Assembly (NCBI RefSeq): GCF_001187915.1
Contig: NZ_LGIU01000042.1
Location: 49,171-113,170 of the forward strand
DNA length: 64,000 bases
Source of the DNA: Arthrobacter sp. RIT-PI-e
GTDB lineage: Bacteria > Actinomycetota > Actinomycetes > Actinomycetales > Micrococcaceae
Direction of reading: 5' to 3'
The translations under genes were made by a program, and so were the position numbers. Within the stretch, counting starts at the first letter, position 1. Each line of letters starts with the position of its first letter. Below are positions 7,527 to 15,176 of the stretch, one piece after another. Below the pieces are notes generated by a model that saw only the letters and a program-made list of their open reading frames with translations, made no database searches and was not told where the DNA came from.

Positions 7527-8744
7527 CTAGGAAACAGCGTCCTGACGTGCGGGCTTGTCCGCCACCTCGAGCTTCCGGAGCGCCCACGGGCCGAGCCAGG
7601 CACCGGACAGGATGACGGCACCTGCAAGCACGCAGGTGAGCTTCCAGGATGCGGCAGCGTAGATGATGCCACCGAGGGACGCTCCGAGGGCTGAGCCGAT
7701 GAGGGTCGCAGCAGTGTAGATCCCCATTGCGGCACCCAACTGGTGAGGGTGCTTCTCCGCGATCACGGCCTGCTCGATCGGCATCACCAAAGCCCACGCC
7801 ACACCGCACAGGATCCACAGGGCAGCAATGGTCACCGGTCCGGACGCGTAGGCCAGGGAGATGGCGAAAGCACCACTCAGGACGGACCCGGCCACGATTC
7901 CGGCGCGTCGGCCGATGCGCTGGACCACGGTGTGCAGCACCGGGGGAAGAACGCCCATGATGATGGCTCCCGGGAGGTAGACATAGGCGATCTGGATGAC
8001 CTCCAGACCCAGTCCGCGCTGGAGATGAAGGAGGAGCAGGATCCCGATCAAGGTCTCCGCCAGCGCGGTCACCCCGGCTGTGATGAGGATCGGGTGGAGT
8101 GAGGAGACCAGGGCGCGCGAAGCTCGGGGCGCCACAGTTGCTCGGTACTCCTGATCCTCGGCTACCCAGGATGTCCGATCTACTCGCGCAGGGCTGGAGA
8201 ACAGGACCAGGGCTCCTATCAGGCATCCCGCAGCAGCGGCGAGGAAGACCACCGGGAACGATTCGAACTGCCCCAGCAGCAACAGACCACCGACGAATGC
8301 CACCCAGACGGCGGTCTCCTGCGCGGACATCAGGCGGGCGAACACCCCTGAGTCCTCGGCGAGGTGTTCTCCGACCATGGCACGGAGGGATACCCACAAC
8401 AGCGCTCCCCCGAGACCACCCACCGCGGCAGCCAGGTACGCGAGTGGCAGAGAGCCGGCGAAGGCGTAACCGCAGCACGACACCGCGTACAGGAGTGCCC
8501 CGAGACCGGCGAGGTGTTCACGCCTACCGGAGTCCGCGAGCCGCCCGGCGATCGGACGGACGATGACGGAGACGATCAGTTCGAGAGCGACGAGGAACCC
8601 GATGTGAGCAGGTTCGGCGCCGAGCGCCATACCTGCCCAGAGCGGGATGAGGAAGTCGAGCAGCTCGGCCGGTCCGTTCGTCAGACCTGCCGCCACCAGC
8701 GCTGACCGAAGACGGGCACGCTTGCCCACAGTGTTCCCCCACAT
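7527..8744 (-). CDS. MFS transporter
   Basis: 405 aa from ATG 8744; TTG 8771 would add nine residues. Twelve hydrophobic segments. The loop after helix 2 reads RPIAGRLADSGRREHL, the MFS motif A (G-x-L-a-D-r-x-G-r-r variant). A second cytoplasmic loop has HTVVQRIGRRAGIV at the start of the second half. Substrate is not evident; similarity of layout is to small-molecule exporters. It is the first gene of the 8744-6648 leftward group, though the gaps suggest the XRE cluster may have its own promoter. Confidence 0.85.
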   Translation of the reverse strand: MWGNTVGKRARLRSALVAAGLTNGPAELLDFLIPLWAGMALGAEPAHIGFLVALELIVSVIVRPIAGRLADSGRREHLAGLGALLYAVSCCGYAFAGSLPLAYLAAAVGGLGGALLWVSLRAMVGEHLAEDSGVFARLMSAQETAVWVAFVGGLLLLGQFESFPVVFLAAAAGCLIGALVLFSSPARVDRTSWVAEDQEYRATVAPRASRALVSSLHPILITAGVTALAETLIGILLLLHLQRGLGLEVIQIAYVYLPGAIIMGVLPPVLHTVVQRIGRRAGIVAGSVLSGAFAISLAYASGPVTIAALWILCGVAWALVMPIEQAVIAEKHPHQLGAAMGIYTAATLIGSALGASLGGIIYAAASWKLTCVLAGAVILSGAWLGPWALRKLEVADKPARQDAVS

Positions 8745-8938
8745 GCGCCTGATCCTAACCACAGGGGTCAAGCCCAGCTGGGATACTCAGCCTGACGGCG
8801 ATCAGAACGTGCCCCAACGCCACGCAGCCCAGGTCACCGCCGATGACGATCATGGATCAGCATGGAGCCCAGTACGGCTTTGCCGCCTCCACCGCGACGT
8901 ACCGACGTGAGCGGGTTCCACTTCAAGGCAAGACGCGG

Positions 8939-9553
8939 CTAGGAGATGACGCGGTGCACCCGACGTCGTGCACCGCCGGTGAAGCCGAAGCGCTGGTACT
9001 GCTCGAACTGGGTAGGCGTATTGGCTGTTGCCACGACCACCGCACCGGATGGCGGGACGGTGGCGAGAGCACTCCGTGCAGTCTGGACTGCCGTGAACTG
9101 CGTTCCGGGCAGTTGCGCGAGACCCGCGAGCTCCCACCGCGGACCGGCCGGCGTCTCGGGCCCGTACGGCACTGTTGACGCTCCCCTCTTGGGGAGCAGG
9201 AAGAGTGCGCCTGCCGAGGCCGCGATCACCAGCAGTGGGGCGAGGACGAGCAGGACAGGGAAGGCGTTCAGGGCATCGGCCAGCGCTAGGAGGCCGAAGG
9301 TGGTGACTGCGGCGAGGACGCCGACGGGTAGCAGTAGGAGCAGATCGAGGGCCACGTTGATCGGCAGCAGCAGCACCAAGCCCGTGCGGGTCGCGTCGAG
9401 GAAGAGCCCTCCACGCACCGCGGCCGGGAGAACCGCCAGCACTGTCCACGGTAGGGCCAGGAGTGCCACCACCCGGTGAGGAGTGAAGGCTCGCGCCATG
9501 ATCCACGCCGAACGCAGTACCCGGCGACTGGGACGAGGTGGGTGAGTCGTCAT
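8939..9553 (-). CDS. Membrane protein of unknown function, last gene of an HTH-regulated operon
   Basis: 204 aa from ATG 9553, which has GAGGGG seven bases upstream; ATG 9568 would overlap the preceding stop. Three or four hydrophobic segments (residues about 27-50, 65-105, 112-130) are followed by a soluble C-terminal domain of about 70 residues (RWELAGLAQLPGTQFTAVQT, VVVATANTPTQFEQYQRFGF). That C-terminal region resembles the end of a GNAT-like or peptide-binding fold, but I cannot assign it. Operon with the HTH regulator and a second membrane protein upstream. Confidence 0.65.
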   Translation of the reverse strand: MTTHPPRPSRRVLRSAWIMARAFTPHRVVALLALPWTVLAVLPAAVRGGLFLDATRTGLVLLLPINVALDLLLLLPVGVLAAVTTFGLLALADALNAFPVLLVLAPLLVIAASAGALFLLPKRGASTVPYGPETPAGPRWELAGLAQLPGTQFTAVQTARSALATVPPSGAVVVATANTPTQFEQYQRFGFTGGARRRVHRVIS

Positions 9554-9564
9554 GTCAGTGCCCC

Positions 9565-9858
9565 TCATTCTGTTCCCTCGATGATGGCCCGGAGTGCTGC
9601 GATGTGCCCCTGGTACGCGTCCCGCCCCTGCTCTGTGAGCGAGAGCCGGAGGCGTGAGCGCCCTGCTCGCGTCACCTGCTCCTGCTGGAGGTATTTCTGC
9701 TCGATCAACTGGGAGATGTGCTTGCTGAGCGCGGACTTCGACAGGTCGAGCCTGCGCTGGAGCTCACCGAACTCCACGTGCGTGGCGGCGTTCGTGATGG
9801 CGCAGATCTGCAGGCGGTGAGGTGCGTGGATCAGCGGGTCGAATCTCGGCTCAGGCAC
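9565..9858 (-). CDS. Winged-helix DNA-binding regulator (HTH_27/MarR-like)
   Basis: 97 aa, GTG 9858 overlapping the end of the upstream gene by 8 bases. The sequence IHAPHRLQICAITNAATHVE, then LDLSKSALSKHISQLIEQKY and a wing QEQVTRAGRSRLRLSLTEQG match the compact winged-helix family (HTH_27) that represses adjacent membrane-protein genes. Two identical-arm palindromes directly upstream of the operon (10284-10300, 10312-10328) are the obvious binding sites, implying autoregulation. No ligand-binding domain is present, so the signal may come through the membrane partner. Confidence 0.85.
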   Translation of the reverse strand: MPEPRFDPLIHAPHRLQICAITNAATHVEFGELQRRLDLSKSALSKHISQLIEQKYLQQEQVTRAGRSRLRLSLTEQGRDAYQGHIAALRAIIEGTE

Positions 9859-10291
9859 TGCCCACTTCTCTCCTGTAACGGTGACCCATCTCGAACGTCA
9901 CCACACCGCCGAGCACCCCGGCCGGCAACCACAGCCACGTGGCGTCGAGGGCGACGGCGAGCGCCGCGGGTAGGCCGACGGCGGCGATCATCGAAACCAT
10001 GTAGGGGAATGCCCCCTGGCCATCCAGCCCCACCATGCCGTAACCGGGTCGCAGGAACACCCAGCGCATGCCGACCCCTACGAGGGCCAGGAACCCGATG
10101 ATCGTCACCACTCGGGAAGGGCTGGTGGGAAGCATCTGCGCCCAGCAGATCACCGTGATGAGCGTGGCCTGGGTGATGAAGAACGCCCTCGATAGCGGCG
10201 GGTTCCGCGTTGCAGTCTCGGCCCCTTCTGCAACCTCCAGCATCGCGCGCGCTTCGTTGCGGTCCGGTGTCCCGTCTCGGCTTGTTTCCAT
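9851..10291 (-). CDS. Four-helix membrane protein, first gene of an HTH-regulated operon
   Basis: 146 aa. N-terminal 35 residues are polar; hydrophobic segments at about 36-55, 60-78, 92-113 and 118-135. The ATG at 10291 lies inside the first operator palindrome, so repressor binding would also block the start region. The protein overlaps the HTH regulator gene downstream, a common arrangement in which a membrane protein and its repressor are made in fixed ratio. Family not recognised. Confidence 0.7.
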   Translation of the reverse strand: METSRDGTPDRNEARAMLEVAEGAETATRNPPLSRAFFITQATLITVICWAQMLPTSPSRVVTIIGFLALVGVGMRWVFLRPGYGMVGLDGQGAFPYMVSMIAAVGLPAALAVALDATWLWLPAGVLGGVVTFEMGHRYRREVGSA

Positions 10292-10328
10292 AGGGGAAAC
10301 AGTAGCATTGTGTTTCCACTAAGGAAAC
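10284..10328 (-). promoter_or_regulatory. Tandem palindromic operators GTTTCC-N5-GGAAAC
   Basis: Two perfect inverted repeats with the same 6-bp arms and 5-bp spacers lie at 10284-10300 and 10312-10328, centres 28 bp apart (between 2.5 and 3 helical turns). The first covers the ATG of the membrane-protein gene at 10291; the second lies where the promoter should be (TTGACT at 10333-10338 on the minus strand could be a -35). Most likely bound by the winged-helix regulator at 9565-9858. Confidence 0.75.
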
Positions 10329-10334
10329 AGGGAG

Positions 10335-10512
10335 TCAATCGGAGATGGCCTTGAAGTAGCGGGCAACAGGCCAGCGCTCGAACCCGGATCGCTCGTAGAG
10401 GTGACGTGCTGGTTCATGACCGGGATCATCACCGGTCTCGACCAGCATCATGTGCATCCCACATGCTCCAACCGTTCCCAACCCTCACCAAGGAGCTTGG
10501 GCGGCGACCCCT
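10335..10512 (-). pseudogene. C-terminal remnant of a GNAT acetyltransferase
   Basis: Minus-strand translation from about 10450 gives MMLVETGDDPGHEPARHLYE followed by RSGFERWPVARYFKAISD and a stop at 10335, the characteristic end of a GNAT acetyltransferase (ARxLYERxGF). Just upstream the reading GSPPKLLGEGWERLEHVGC continues the same fold in another frame, ending in a stop, so a frameshift lies near 10450. The 5' part is missing, replaced by the promoter of the CPBP gene. The longer fold would need about 100 more codons. Confidence 0.55.
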
Positions 10513-10551
10513 TATGAGTCTTCTCCCCGACCAGGCTTTACAGTCGGTCGC

Positions 10552-11409
10552 ATGGGAACTTCAACCAGGACGATGGGCCATGCAGCCCGGTGGATCATCA
10601 GCACCGGCGCCGGGCTGTGGCTCTCGAGCCTCACCCTCCTCATGGTCGTGTCCCCGTCGGGGACGGCGATCTCGAGTGATCCTGGTGCGCAATCCGTGCC
10701 GTACTGGGCAACGCTCGTACCGCTCGCCGTGGGGACTGCCCTCGCCCTCCTCCTCCCCCGCTCGTCACCGCACCGACCGGTCAGGATTACTTCCCCGAGG
10801 TCCTTCCGCGTGACCACAGCCGGTCTCCTCGTCCTGGCTGCCCTGTTCCCGGTGATGACGCTCGCCGTTCCGCTCGTCGGCGAGTCCTACGTCCTGGGCA
10901 AGTTGATCCTGTTCATGATCGTGCCGACGGTCCTGCTGCTGATAGTGCGCAGGAGCGTGAGCATTACCTGGCGTAAGAATTGGTCCCGATGGTGGGCGCC
11001 GGCCATTGTGATCATCGTGTGGACGCTGCTGTCCCAGGTTGCCCCGTGGAGCCCGGCATTCGACCCGGCAGGCATGGAGGTGGCGTTCATCCTCACGGCG
11101 GCCATCGCGACGGCCATCACCGCGGGCGTGGGTGAGGAACTGTTCTATCGTCGCTGGTTACAGACGCGACTGGAGGCCGCCCTGGGCGCATGGCCGGGCA
11201 TCATCGTGACCTCCCTCGCCTTCGCGCTCATGCATCTCGGTTCCCACGGGACCGGTGACCCGCTCCTGGACGTGGCCCGCGTGATCGTCCTCCAGGGATC
11301 GTTCGGGCTGTTCGTGGGAGTGCTGTGGTGGCGCTACCGCAATCTCACCGCCGTCGTCGTGGTTCATATCATCAGTAACGGGTGGGCCGTGGCCGCGGCC
11401 CTGGTGTAA
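10552..11409 (+). CDS. CPBP-family intramembrane metalloprotease
   Basis: 285 aa with about eight hydrophobic segments. The CPBP motifs are intact: GVGEELFYRRWLQ (EExxxR), FALMHLG (FxxxH) and VVHIISNGW (HxxxN/S-like). The family is related to the CAAX prenyl protease Rce1 and the mycobacterial/lactic acid bacterial bacteriocin-immunity proteins; substrates here are unknown. ATG 10552 is chosen because TACAGT (a possible -10) ends seven bases before it and no ribosome site is present; the frame upstream to 10450 covers acetyltransferase remnant DNA. A degenerate relative lies convergently at 11450-12058. Confidence 0.85.
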   Translation: MGTSTRTMGHAARWIISTGAGLWLSSLTLLMVVSPSGTAISSDPGAQSVPYWATLVPLAVGTALALLLPRSSPHRPVRITSPRSFRVTTAGLLVLAALFPVMTLAVPLVGESYVLGKLILFMIVPTVLLLIVRRSVSITWRKNWSRWWAPAIVIIVWTLLSQVAPWSPAFDPAGMEVAFILTAAIATAITAGVGEELFYRRWLQTRLEAALGAWPGIIVTSLAFALMHLGSHGTGDPLLDVARVIVLQGSFGLFVGVLWWRYRNLTAVVVVHIISNGWAVAAALV

Positions 11410-11449
11410 CCGGGAAGGGCACTGCGCAATGGGGCGTGACCGCCGGCAT

Positions 11450-12058
11450 TCACCCGACGAAGACGAAGTAGAAGGAAAGGTGCAGGGCGAGATTCAAATG
11501 GAGGGTCTTCAACCCGAGCCGTAGTGATGCCAGAACGAACCCGAGGGCGAGGATCGAGAGGCTCGGCAGCACATGGACGGGTGCAAAGCTCTGCCGGAGG
11601 AACACTGCATGGCCGAGCCAGAACATGACGGCACTGGTAACGAGCACACCCCACGCTGGTAACCGCTCCCCGAGGTAGCTCTGCAGGAGCCCGAAGGTGA
11701 GGTAGTTCTGCCAGAAGTCGGAGACGGTCATCCAGAACATGTAGAGCGCCACCGGCGCCTCCAGTTCGTACCGGAAGGGCACCGTGACGGCCAGGACCAG
11801 CGGCAGCACGTAGAGCCACCTCGACCAGGAGCGGGCGAACAGGACCCGGTTGTACCGGCGGTGGGTGAGCACGAGTACGACGACGACGATGAGCGCCAGG
11901 ATCGTCTCGATGAGGATGGACGTGTCGATGTCCGTGGTGAGGAGCTTGCCGGCACCGTTGGCGAGCAGTCCCGGAGTGAGATACCAGAGCCCGAGCCACA
12001 CGACGGAGATCAGGAGGAGTGTCCTCCGCGAAGGACGCATGTGGAGATCGGAGGTCAT
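11450..12058 (-). CDS. CPBP-like membrane protein lacking the EExxxR motif
   Basis: About 202 aa with seven hydrophobic segments. The end resembles a CPBP core: FWQNYLTFGLLQSYLGERL where the catalytic EExxxR helix should be, then VMFWLGHAVFL (FxxxH-like His kept), a Leu-rich segment and LHLNLALHLSFYF. The two glutamates are absent, so protease activity is unlikely. The start is unclear: ATG 12058 and ATG 12040 lack ribosome sites. It is convergent with the intact CPBP gene and divergent from the DUF2268 gene, with which it shares a 165-bp promoter region. Confidence 0.6.
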   Translation of the reverse strand: MTSDLHMRPSRRTLLLISVVWLGLWYLTPGLLANGAGKLLTTDIDTSILIETILALIVVVVLVLTHRRYNRVLFARSWSRWLYVLPLVLAVTVPFRYELEAPVALYMFWMTVSDFWQNYLTFGLLQSYLGERLPAWGVLVTSAVMFWLGHAVFLRQSFAPVHVLPSLSILALGFVLASLRLGLKTLHLNLALHLSFYFVFVG

Positions 12059-12185
12059 CACGGGTGTTCGGTGTGGAGTGCTCACCCGGCCCATCCCAAC
12101 GGTCCGCACATTCTCGACCACCGCACCGAAACGTCGGGTCCGGGTGTCTTCCTGATGGACGACAACCTGCATCGCCGTGCCGATG

Positions 12186-12216
12186 TTGACCCTGACGCGG
12201 GGTCAGTCTCTACGGT
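12186..12216 (+). promoter_or_regulatory. MerR/TipA-type promoter with 19-bp spacer, leaderless
   Basis: TTGACC (12186-12191) and TACGGT (12211-12216) are separated by 19 bp, the long spacing MerR-type activators correct by untwisting DNA. Inside lies the inverted repeat TGACCC-N7-GGGTCA (12187-12205). The ATG at 12224 begins about seven bases after the -10, so the mRNA should be leaderless. The TipA-type MerR protein encoded at 13137-13925, facing this gene, is the expected activator. Confidence 0.75.
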
Positions 12217-12223
12217 CGAACCC

Positions 12224-13108
12224 ATGACGACCAAGATTCTGGACACCAGTAGGGGAATGGGTGCCGTGCTCGCTGCTCCCCGCGATGAACGTGAGGACAT
12301 ACTGCGTGGCATGATTGCGCCGGCGGAGGGGATGTATCGGTACTTCCCGGGCGAGGTGGACCTGGTGGCGATGCACCGGATGAGCTTCGGGTTCCCCCTC
12401 GACCGCTGCGAGGAAGAAGTCCTCGAGGCACTCGAACGGATGCGGGCCGCCGAGGTCTGGCAGCGGATGAGCACCGCGCTGACCCGCGCCGTCGACGTCC
12501 AGCGTGCCGCCACCCCGGATATCGAGGTGCCCGACGTCGTCGTCCTCCTCGTGCTGGGCGATCCGGAGGATCAGTACTTCATGGGCCCGTTACGGGGGTT
12601 CAGCGGCAACGGCAGTGTGCCCGGCTATGTGCAGTTGACGGTGTGGCCGACCGAGGAGAACCTCGCCCGGGTCGAAGCAGCGGTGGTCCACGAACTGAAC
12701 CACAACCTGCGCTACGCGCCCGGAGGGATCAGCTGGGACCCCTCCACCGTAGTAGTGGGCGAGCAGGTGATTTCCGAGGGGCTCGCCGACGCCTTCGCCC
12801 GGCAGCTCTACGGGCATACCGGGTACACCCCCCTAGGCCTCCCGCACCTGGACGACGACGCGGTCCTGGCGAAGGTGATTTCCGGGTTGCAGGTGACCGG
12901 GATGCAGAACTTCACCGCCTGGATCCATGGGGACGATTCCGCGCGGCGGTTCGGCGCCCACCCGGTGGGACTTCCCACCGGCGCGGGCTACGCGGCAGGT
13001 AACCGCCTGATCGACGCCTACCTGGCTGCTACCGGGCGGACGGCGGCCGAAGCCCTGCACGTGCCGAGTCAGGACGTCATCGACGTCGCCCTGTCCCGCC
13101 TGCACTGA
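12224..13108 (+). CDS. DUF2268-type putative zinc metalloprotease
   Basis: 294 aa, soluble. VVHELNHNLRY (residues about 152-162) carries the HExxH-type motif as HELNH, and a downstream Glu in ISEGLADAFARQLYG is a likely third zinc ligand, as in gluzincin-like DUF2268 proteins. The N-terminal helical part contains FPLDRCEEEVLEALERM. The MerR-type promoter and the convergent TipA-like regulator gene suggest drug- or stress-induced expression; this family is often paired with MerR/TipA regulators in actinobacteria and bacilli. Leaderless ATG at 12224. Substrate unknown. Confidence 0.85.
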   Translation: MTTKILDTSRGMGAVLAAPRDEREDILRGMIAPAEGMYRYFPGEVDLVAMHRMSFGFPLDRCEEEVLEALERMRAAEVWQRMSTALTRAVDVQRAATPDIEVPDVVVLLVLGDPEDQYFMGPLRGFSGNGSVPGYVQLTVWPTEENLARVEAAVVHELNHNLRYAPGGISWDPSTVVVGEQVISEGLADAFARQLYGHTGYTPLGLPHLDDDAVLAKVISGLQVTGMQNFTAWIHGDDSARRFGAHPVGLPTGAGYAAGNRLIDAYLAATGRTAAEALHVPSQDVIDVALSRLH

Positions 13109-13136
13109 TCCCCCGCCCGCGGTGTCGTCGCAGGGC

Positions 13137-13925
13137 TCATTCCCATCGGGCGGTGCCCGGGTCCACACCGTGGTTTCGGGCGTTCGCTTCGATGGCCAGC
13201 TGCAGCCACACGGCCAGGCCCGGCGCAGCCTGCTCGTAGTAGGCACGGAACCCGGGCTCGGTCACGTAGCTGCGCGCGAGGACCACCTGCATGGAGTGGG
13301 TGCAATGGAAGTACTCGCTCATCGCCACCCGGTGCTGCTCGGCCACCGCTCCGGCCTCCGTACTGCCCGGGAGAACTCCGGCGCGCAACGCTTCGGCGGC
13401 GGCGTCCGTCGATTCCTGCAGCGAGACCGAGACGGCGTGCCAGTCGGCCTCGGTGCGGGCGGCGGAGCGCTCCGCGTACTGCGCCCACTGCACCGATTCG
13501 CCCCACAGCTCGCGCGCCTGCCCGGGCCAGTCAGGATCCCACTGCGCGCCGAAGACCCGGGGCTGCTCGGGTACGGGGACGAGGACACCGTGCTCCTCGG
13601 CGGCGAGCAACCGCTCCACGGCCCGGTCCACATCCTGGAGGCGCAGGATCCTCTCCGCCAGCTCCACCCGCCGGGACTCGAGCTCGGCTCGGCGTTGCGC
13701 GGACCCGGCGTCGAGCAGTCCGGGGATCCGCTGCAGCGGCACCCCCAGATCCCGGAACAGCACCACCCGCTGCAGACGGGCCACGTCGGCCTCCGAGTAC
13801 ATCCGGTATCCATTGCTCGTACGCCCCGACGGAACAGCAACACCGCATCGGTGCCAGTGGTGCAGGGTCCGCACGCTCACCCCCAATGACCGGGCGACCG
13901 CACCGACACCCTCGAACCCGTTCAC
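13137..13925 (-). CDS. MerR-family regulator with TipAS-like drug-binding domain
   Basis: 262 aa. N-terminal MerR HTH (residues about 3-70: GAVARSLGVSVRTLHHWHRC, NGYRMYSEADVARLQRV), a dimerisation helix, and a C-terminal domain of about 140 residues (WGESVQWAQYAERSAARTEA, EYFHCTHSMQVVLARSYVTE, AAPGLAVWLQLAIEAN) that matches TipAS, the antibiotic-recognition fold of TipA/Mta. GTG 13925 has GAGGAG upstream; the open frame beyond it to 14039 has no coding signature. It would activate the promoter at 12186-12216 on ligand binding. Convergent, 28 bp from the DUF2268 gene. Confidence 0.9.
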   Translation of the reverse strand: MNGFEGVGAVARSLGVSVRTLHHWHRCGVAVPSGRTSNGYRMYSEADVARLQRVVLFRDLGVPLQRIPGLLDAGSAQRRAELESRRVELAERILRLQDVDRAVERLLAAEEHGVLVPVPEQPRVFGAQWDPDWPGQARELWGESVQWAQYAERSAARTEADWHAVSVSLQESTDAAAEALRAGVLPGSTEAGAVAEQHRVAMSEYFHCTHSMQVVLARSYVTEPGFRAYYEQAAPGLAVWLQLAIEANARNHGVDPGTARWE

Positions 13926-13969
13926 GCTCTCCTCACTGCTCCGGGAGATTCGACCCGGGCTCGACGCCG

Positions 13970-14323
13970 TCACCGACGGGTGAGATTGCCCGGCTCGGGT
14001 ACCGGAAGCTCGATGATCGTCCCGTAGTCCTGTTCCCATCCGTAATCCACACTCTTCACCCGCAACACCTCCGGGCTCGCCTCCACGATCTGCACGTTGA
14101 TCGGCTCCTCACGGTCGGCGATGGACAATACCCAGGTGTCCGCCAGGTAGCTCAGACCGATGCTTTCCAGCACCTGGGACGCGTCGTACTCATCGGCAGC
14201 CTCGCCGAGCCGGTACCCGAATACCGTGACCGGGACGAACGTCCCACCCTCCGCCACGAGGTACCCGAGCAGCTCGCCGTCGTCCTCCCGGTGGTACGGC
14301 ACCCACGATGAAGAGATCATCAC
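13970..14323 (-). CDS. Conserved hypothetical protein, 117 aa
   Basis: Acidic soluble protein starting MMISSSWVPYHREDDGELLG; predicted mostly beta, with the recurring pattern GYLVAEGGTFVPVTVFGYRL and a helix DASQVLESIGLSYLAD. It ends VPEPGNLTRR. No signal peptide or membrane segment. Not coupled to the MerR gene (45-bp gap). I do not recognise a characterised family. Confidence 0.65.
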   Translation of the reverse strand: MMISSSWVPYHREDDGELLGYLVAEGGTFVPVTVFGYRLGEAADEYDASQVLESIGLSYLADTWVLSIADREEPINVQIVEASPEVLRVKSVDYGWEQDYGTIIELPVPEPGNLTRR

Positions 14324-14361
14324 CCGATCCTACTGACGCCTCATCCTGTCAGTCTCGCCGA

Positions 14362-15093
14362 TCAGTCCTGCTGGGCCTCCGTGCGGGGCTCGCTCACCGC
14401 GACCCTCGACTGCCTGAGGCGCTTCCTGACCCGCAGGAGCACGAAACCGAGGACGACGAGCCCGATGATGACGACGACGACGTTGGAGATCAGACCGCTC
14501 CAGTTCTCGAGGATCGACTTGATGGCCGGCCCGAAGGCGACGCCGAGCCCGATCCAGATCCCGTTCCACACGGCGGAGCCGACGAAGGTGTAGAGGCTGA
14601 ACTTCCAGACCGCCATGCGCTCGATCCCCGCGGGGATCGAGATGAACGAGCGGACCAGCGGCACGCACCGGCCGAACAACACCGCCGCAGCACCCCATCT
14701 CGCGAAGAACGTCTCGGCGCGGTCGAAGTCGTCGTGGTCGAGCAACGGGATGCGCCCGACGATGCGCCTCGTACGATCACGGCCCACCGCAGCTCCGATG
14801 GCGTACCAGATCAGCCCGCCGATCAGTGCGCCGAGCGTCGCCGCCATCCACGCTCCCCACGCGGACATCCGGCCCTCGTAGGCCAGGAAACCGGCCACCG
14901 GCAGGATCGCCTCCGAGGGGATCGGCGGCGCGAAGGTCTCGATGAGCACCGCCACCCCCACACCCACCTCGCCGAGGCTCTCCATGAGGCCGAGGACCCA
15001 TCCGACGAAGCCGTCGTACTCCGCGCCGGGGGATACGTTGAACGGGATGAGGGTGTGCACGGGAATGATCCGGTCCTTCGTGTAGTGAGGCAT
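14362..15093 (-). CDS. DedA-family membrane protein
   Basis: 243 aa. DedA/SNARE-associated fold: IETFAPPIPSEAILPVAGFL near residue 45, an amphipathic region, then RWGAAAVLFGRCVPLVRSFI with the G-R-x-x-P-x-x-R membrane-embedded motif, and SIPAGIERMAVWKFSLYTFV. DedA proteins act as flippases for undecaprenyl phosphate or phospholipids in the cytoplasmic membrane and support envelope integrity. ATG 15093 is preceded by GGAGCGG; GTG 15060 is an alternative. It sits downstream of a strong terminator, so it is transcribed separately from the CorC pair. Confidence 0.9.
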   Translation of the reverse strand: MPHYTKDRIIPVHTLIPFNVSPGAEYDGFVGWVLGLMESLGEVGVGVAVLIETFAPPIPSEAILPVAGFLAYEGRMSAWGAWMAATLGALIGGLIWYAIGAAVGRDRTRRIVGRIPLLDHDDFDRAETFFARWGAAAVLFGRCVPLVRSFISIPAGIERMAVWKFSLYTFVGSAVWNGIWIGLGVAFGPAIKSILENWSGLISNVVVVIIGLVVLGFVLLRVRKRLRQSRVAVSEPRTEAQQD

Positions 15094-15112
15094 GGGCCGC
15101 TCCGCACCATAT

Positions 15113-15160
15113 CGCGGAAGACACGTGCCCGAGCATGTCGGCGGGCACGTGTCTTCCGCG
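15113..15160 (-). terminator. Strong intrinsic terminator hairpin
   Basis: Perfect inverted repeat of 18-bp arms (15113-15130 and 15143-15160) with a 12-base loop, just after the stop of the CNNM gene at 15177. It ends the CorC operon before the DedA gene. Confidence 0.85.
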
Positions 15161-15176
15161 GGTAGGAGGAGGCGGG

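Noticed and set aside
7120..8478. 452-codon minus frame over the MFS gene
   Set aside because: Antisense-frame shadow; only 7120-7500 encodes a distinct membrane protein.
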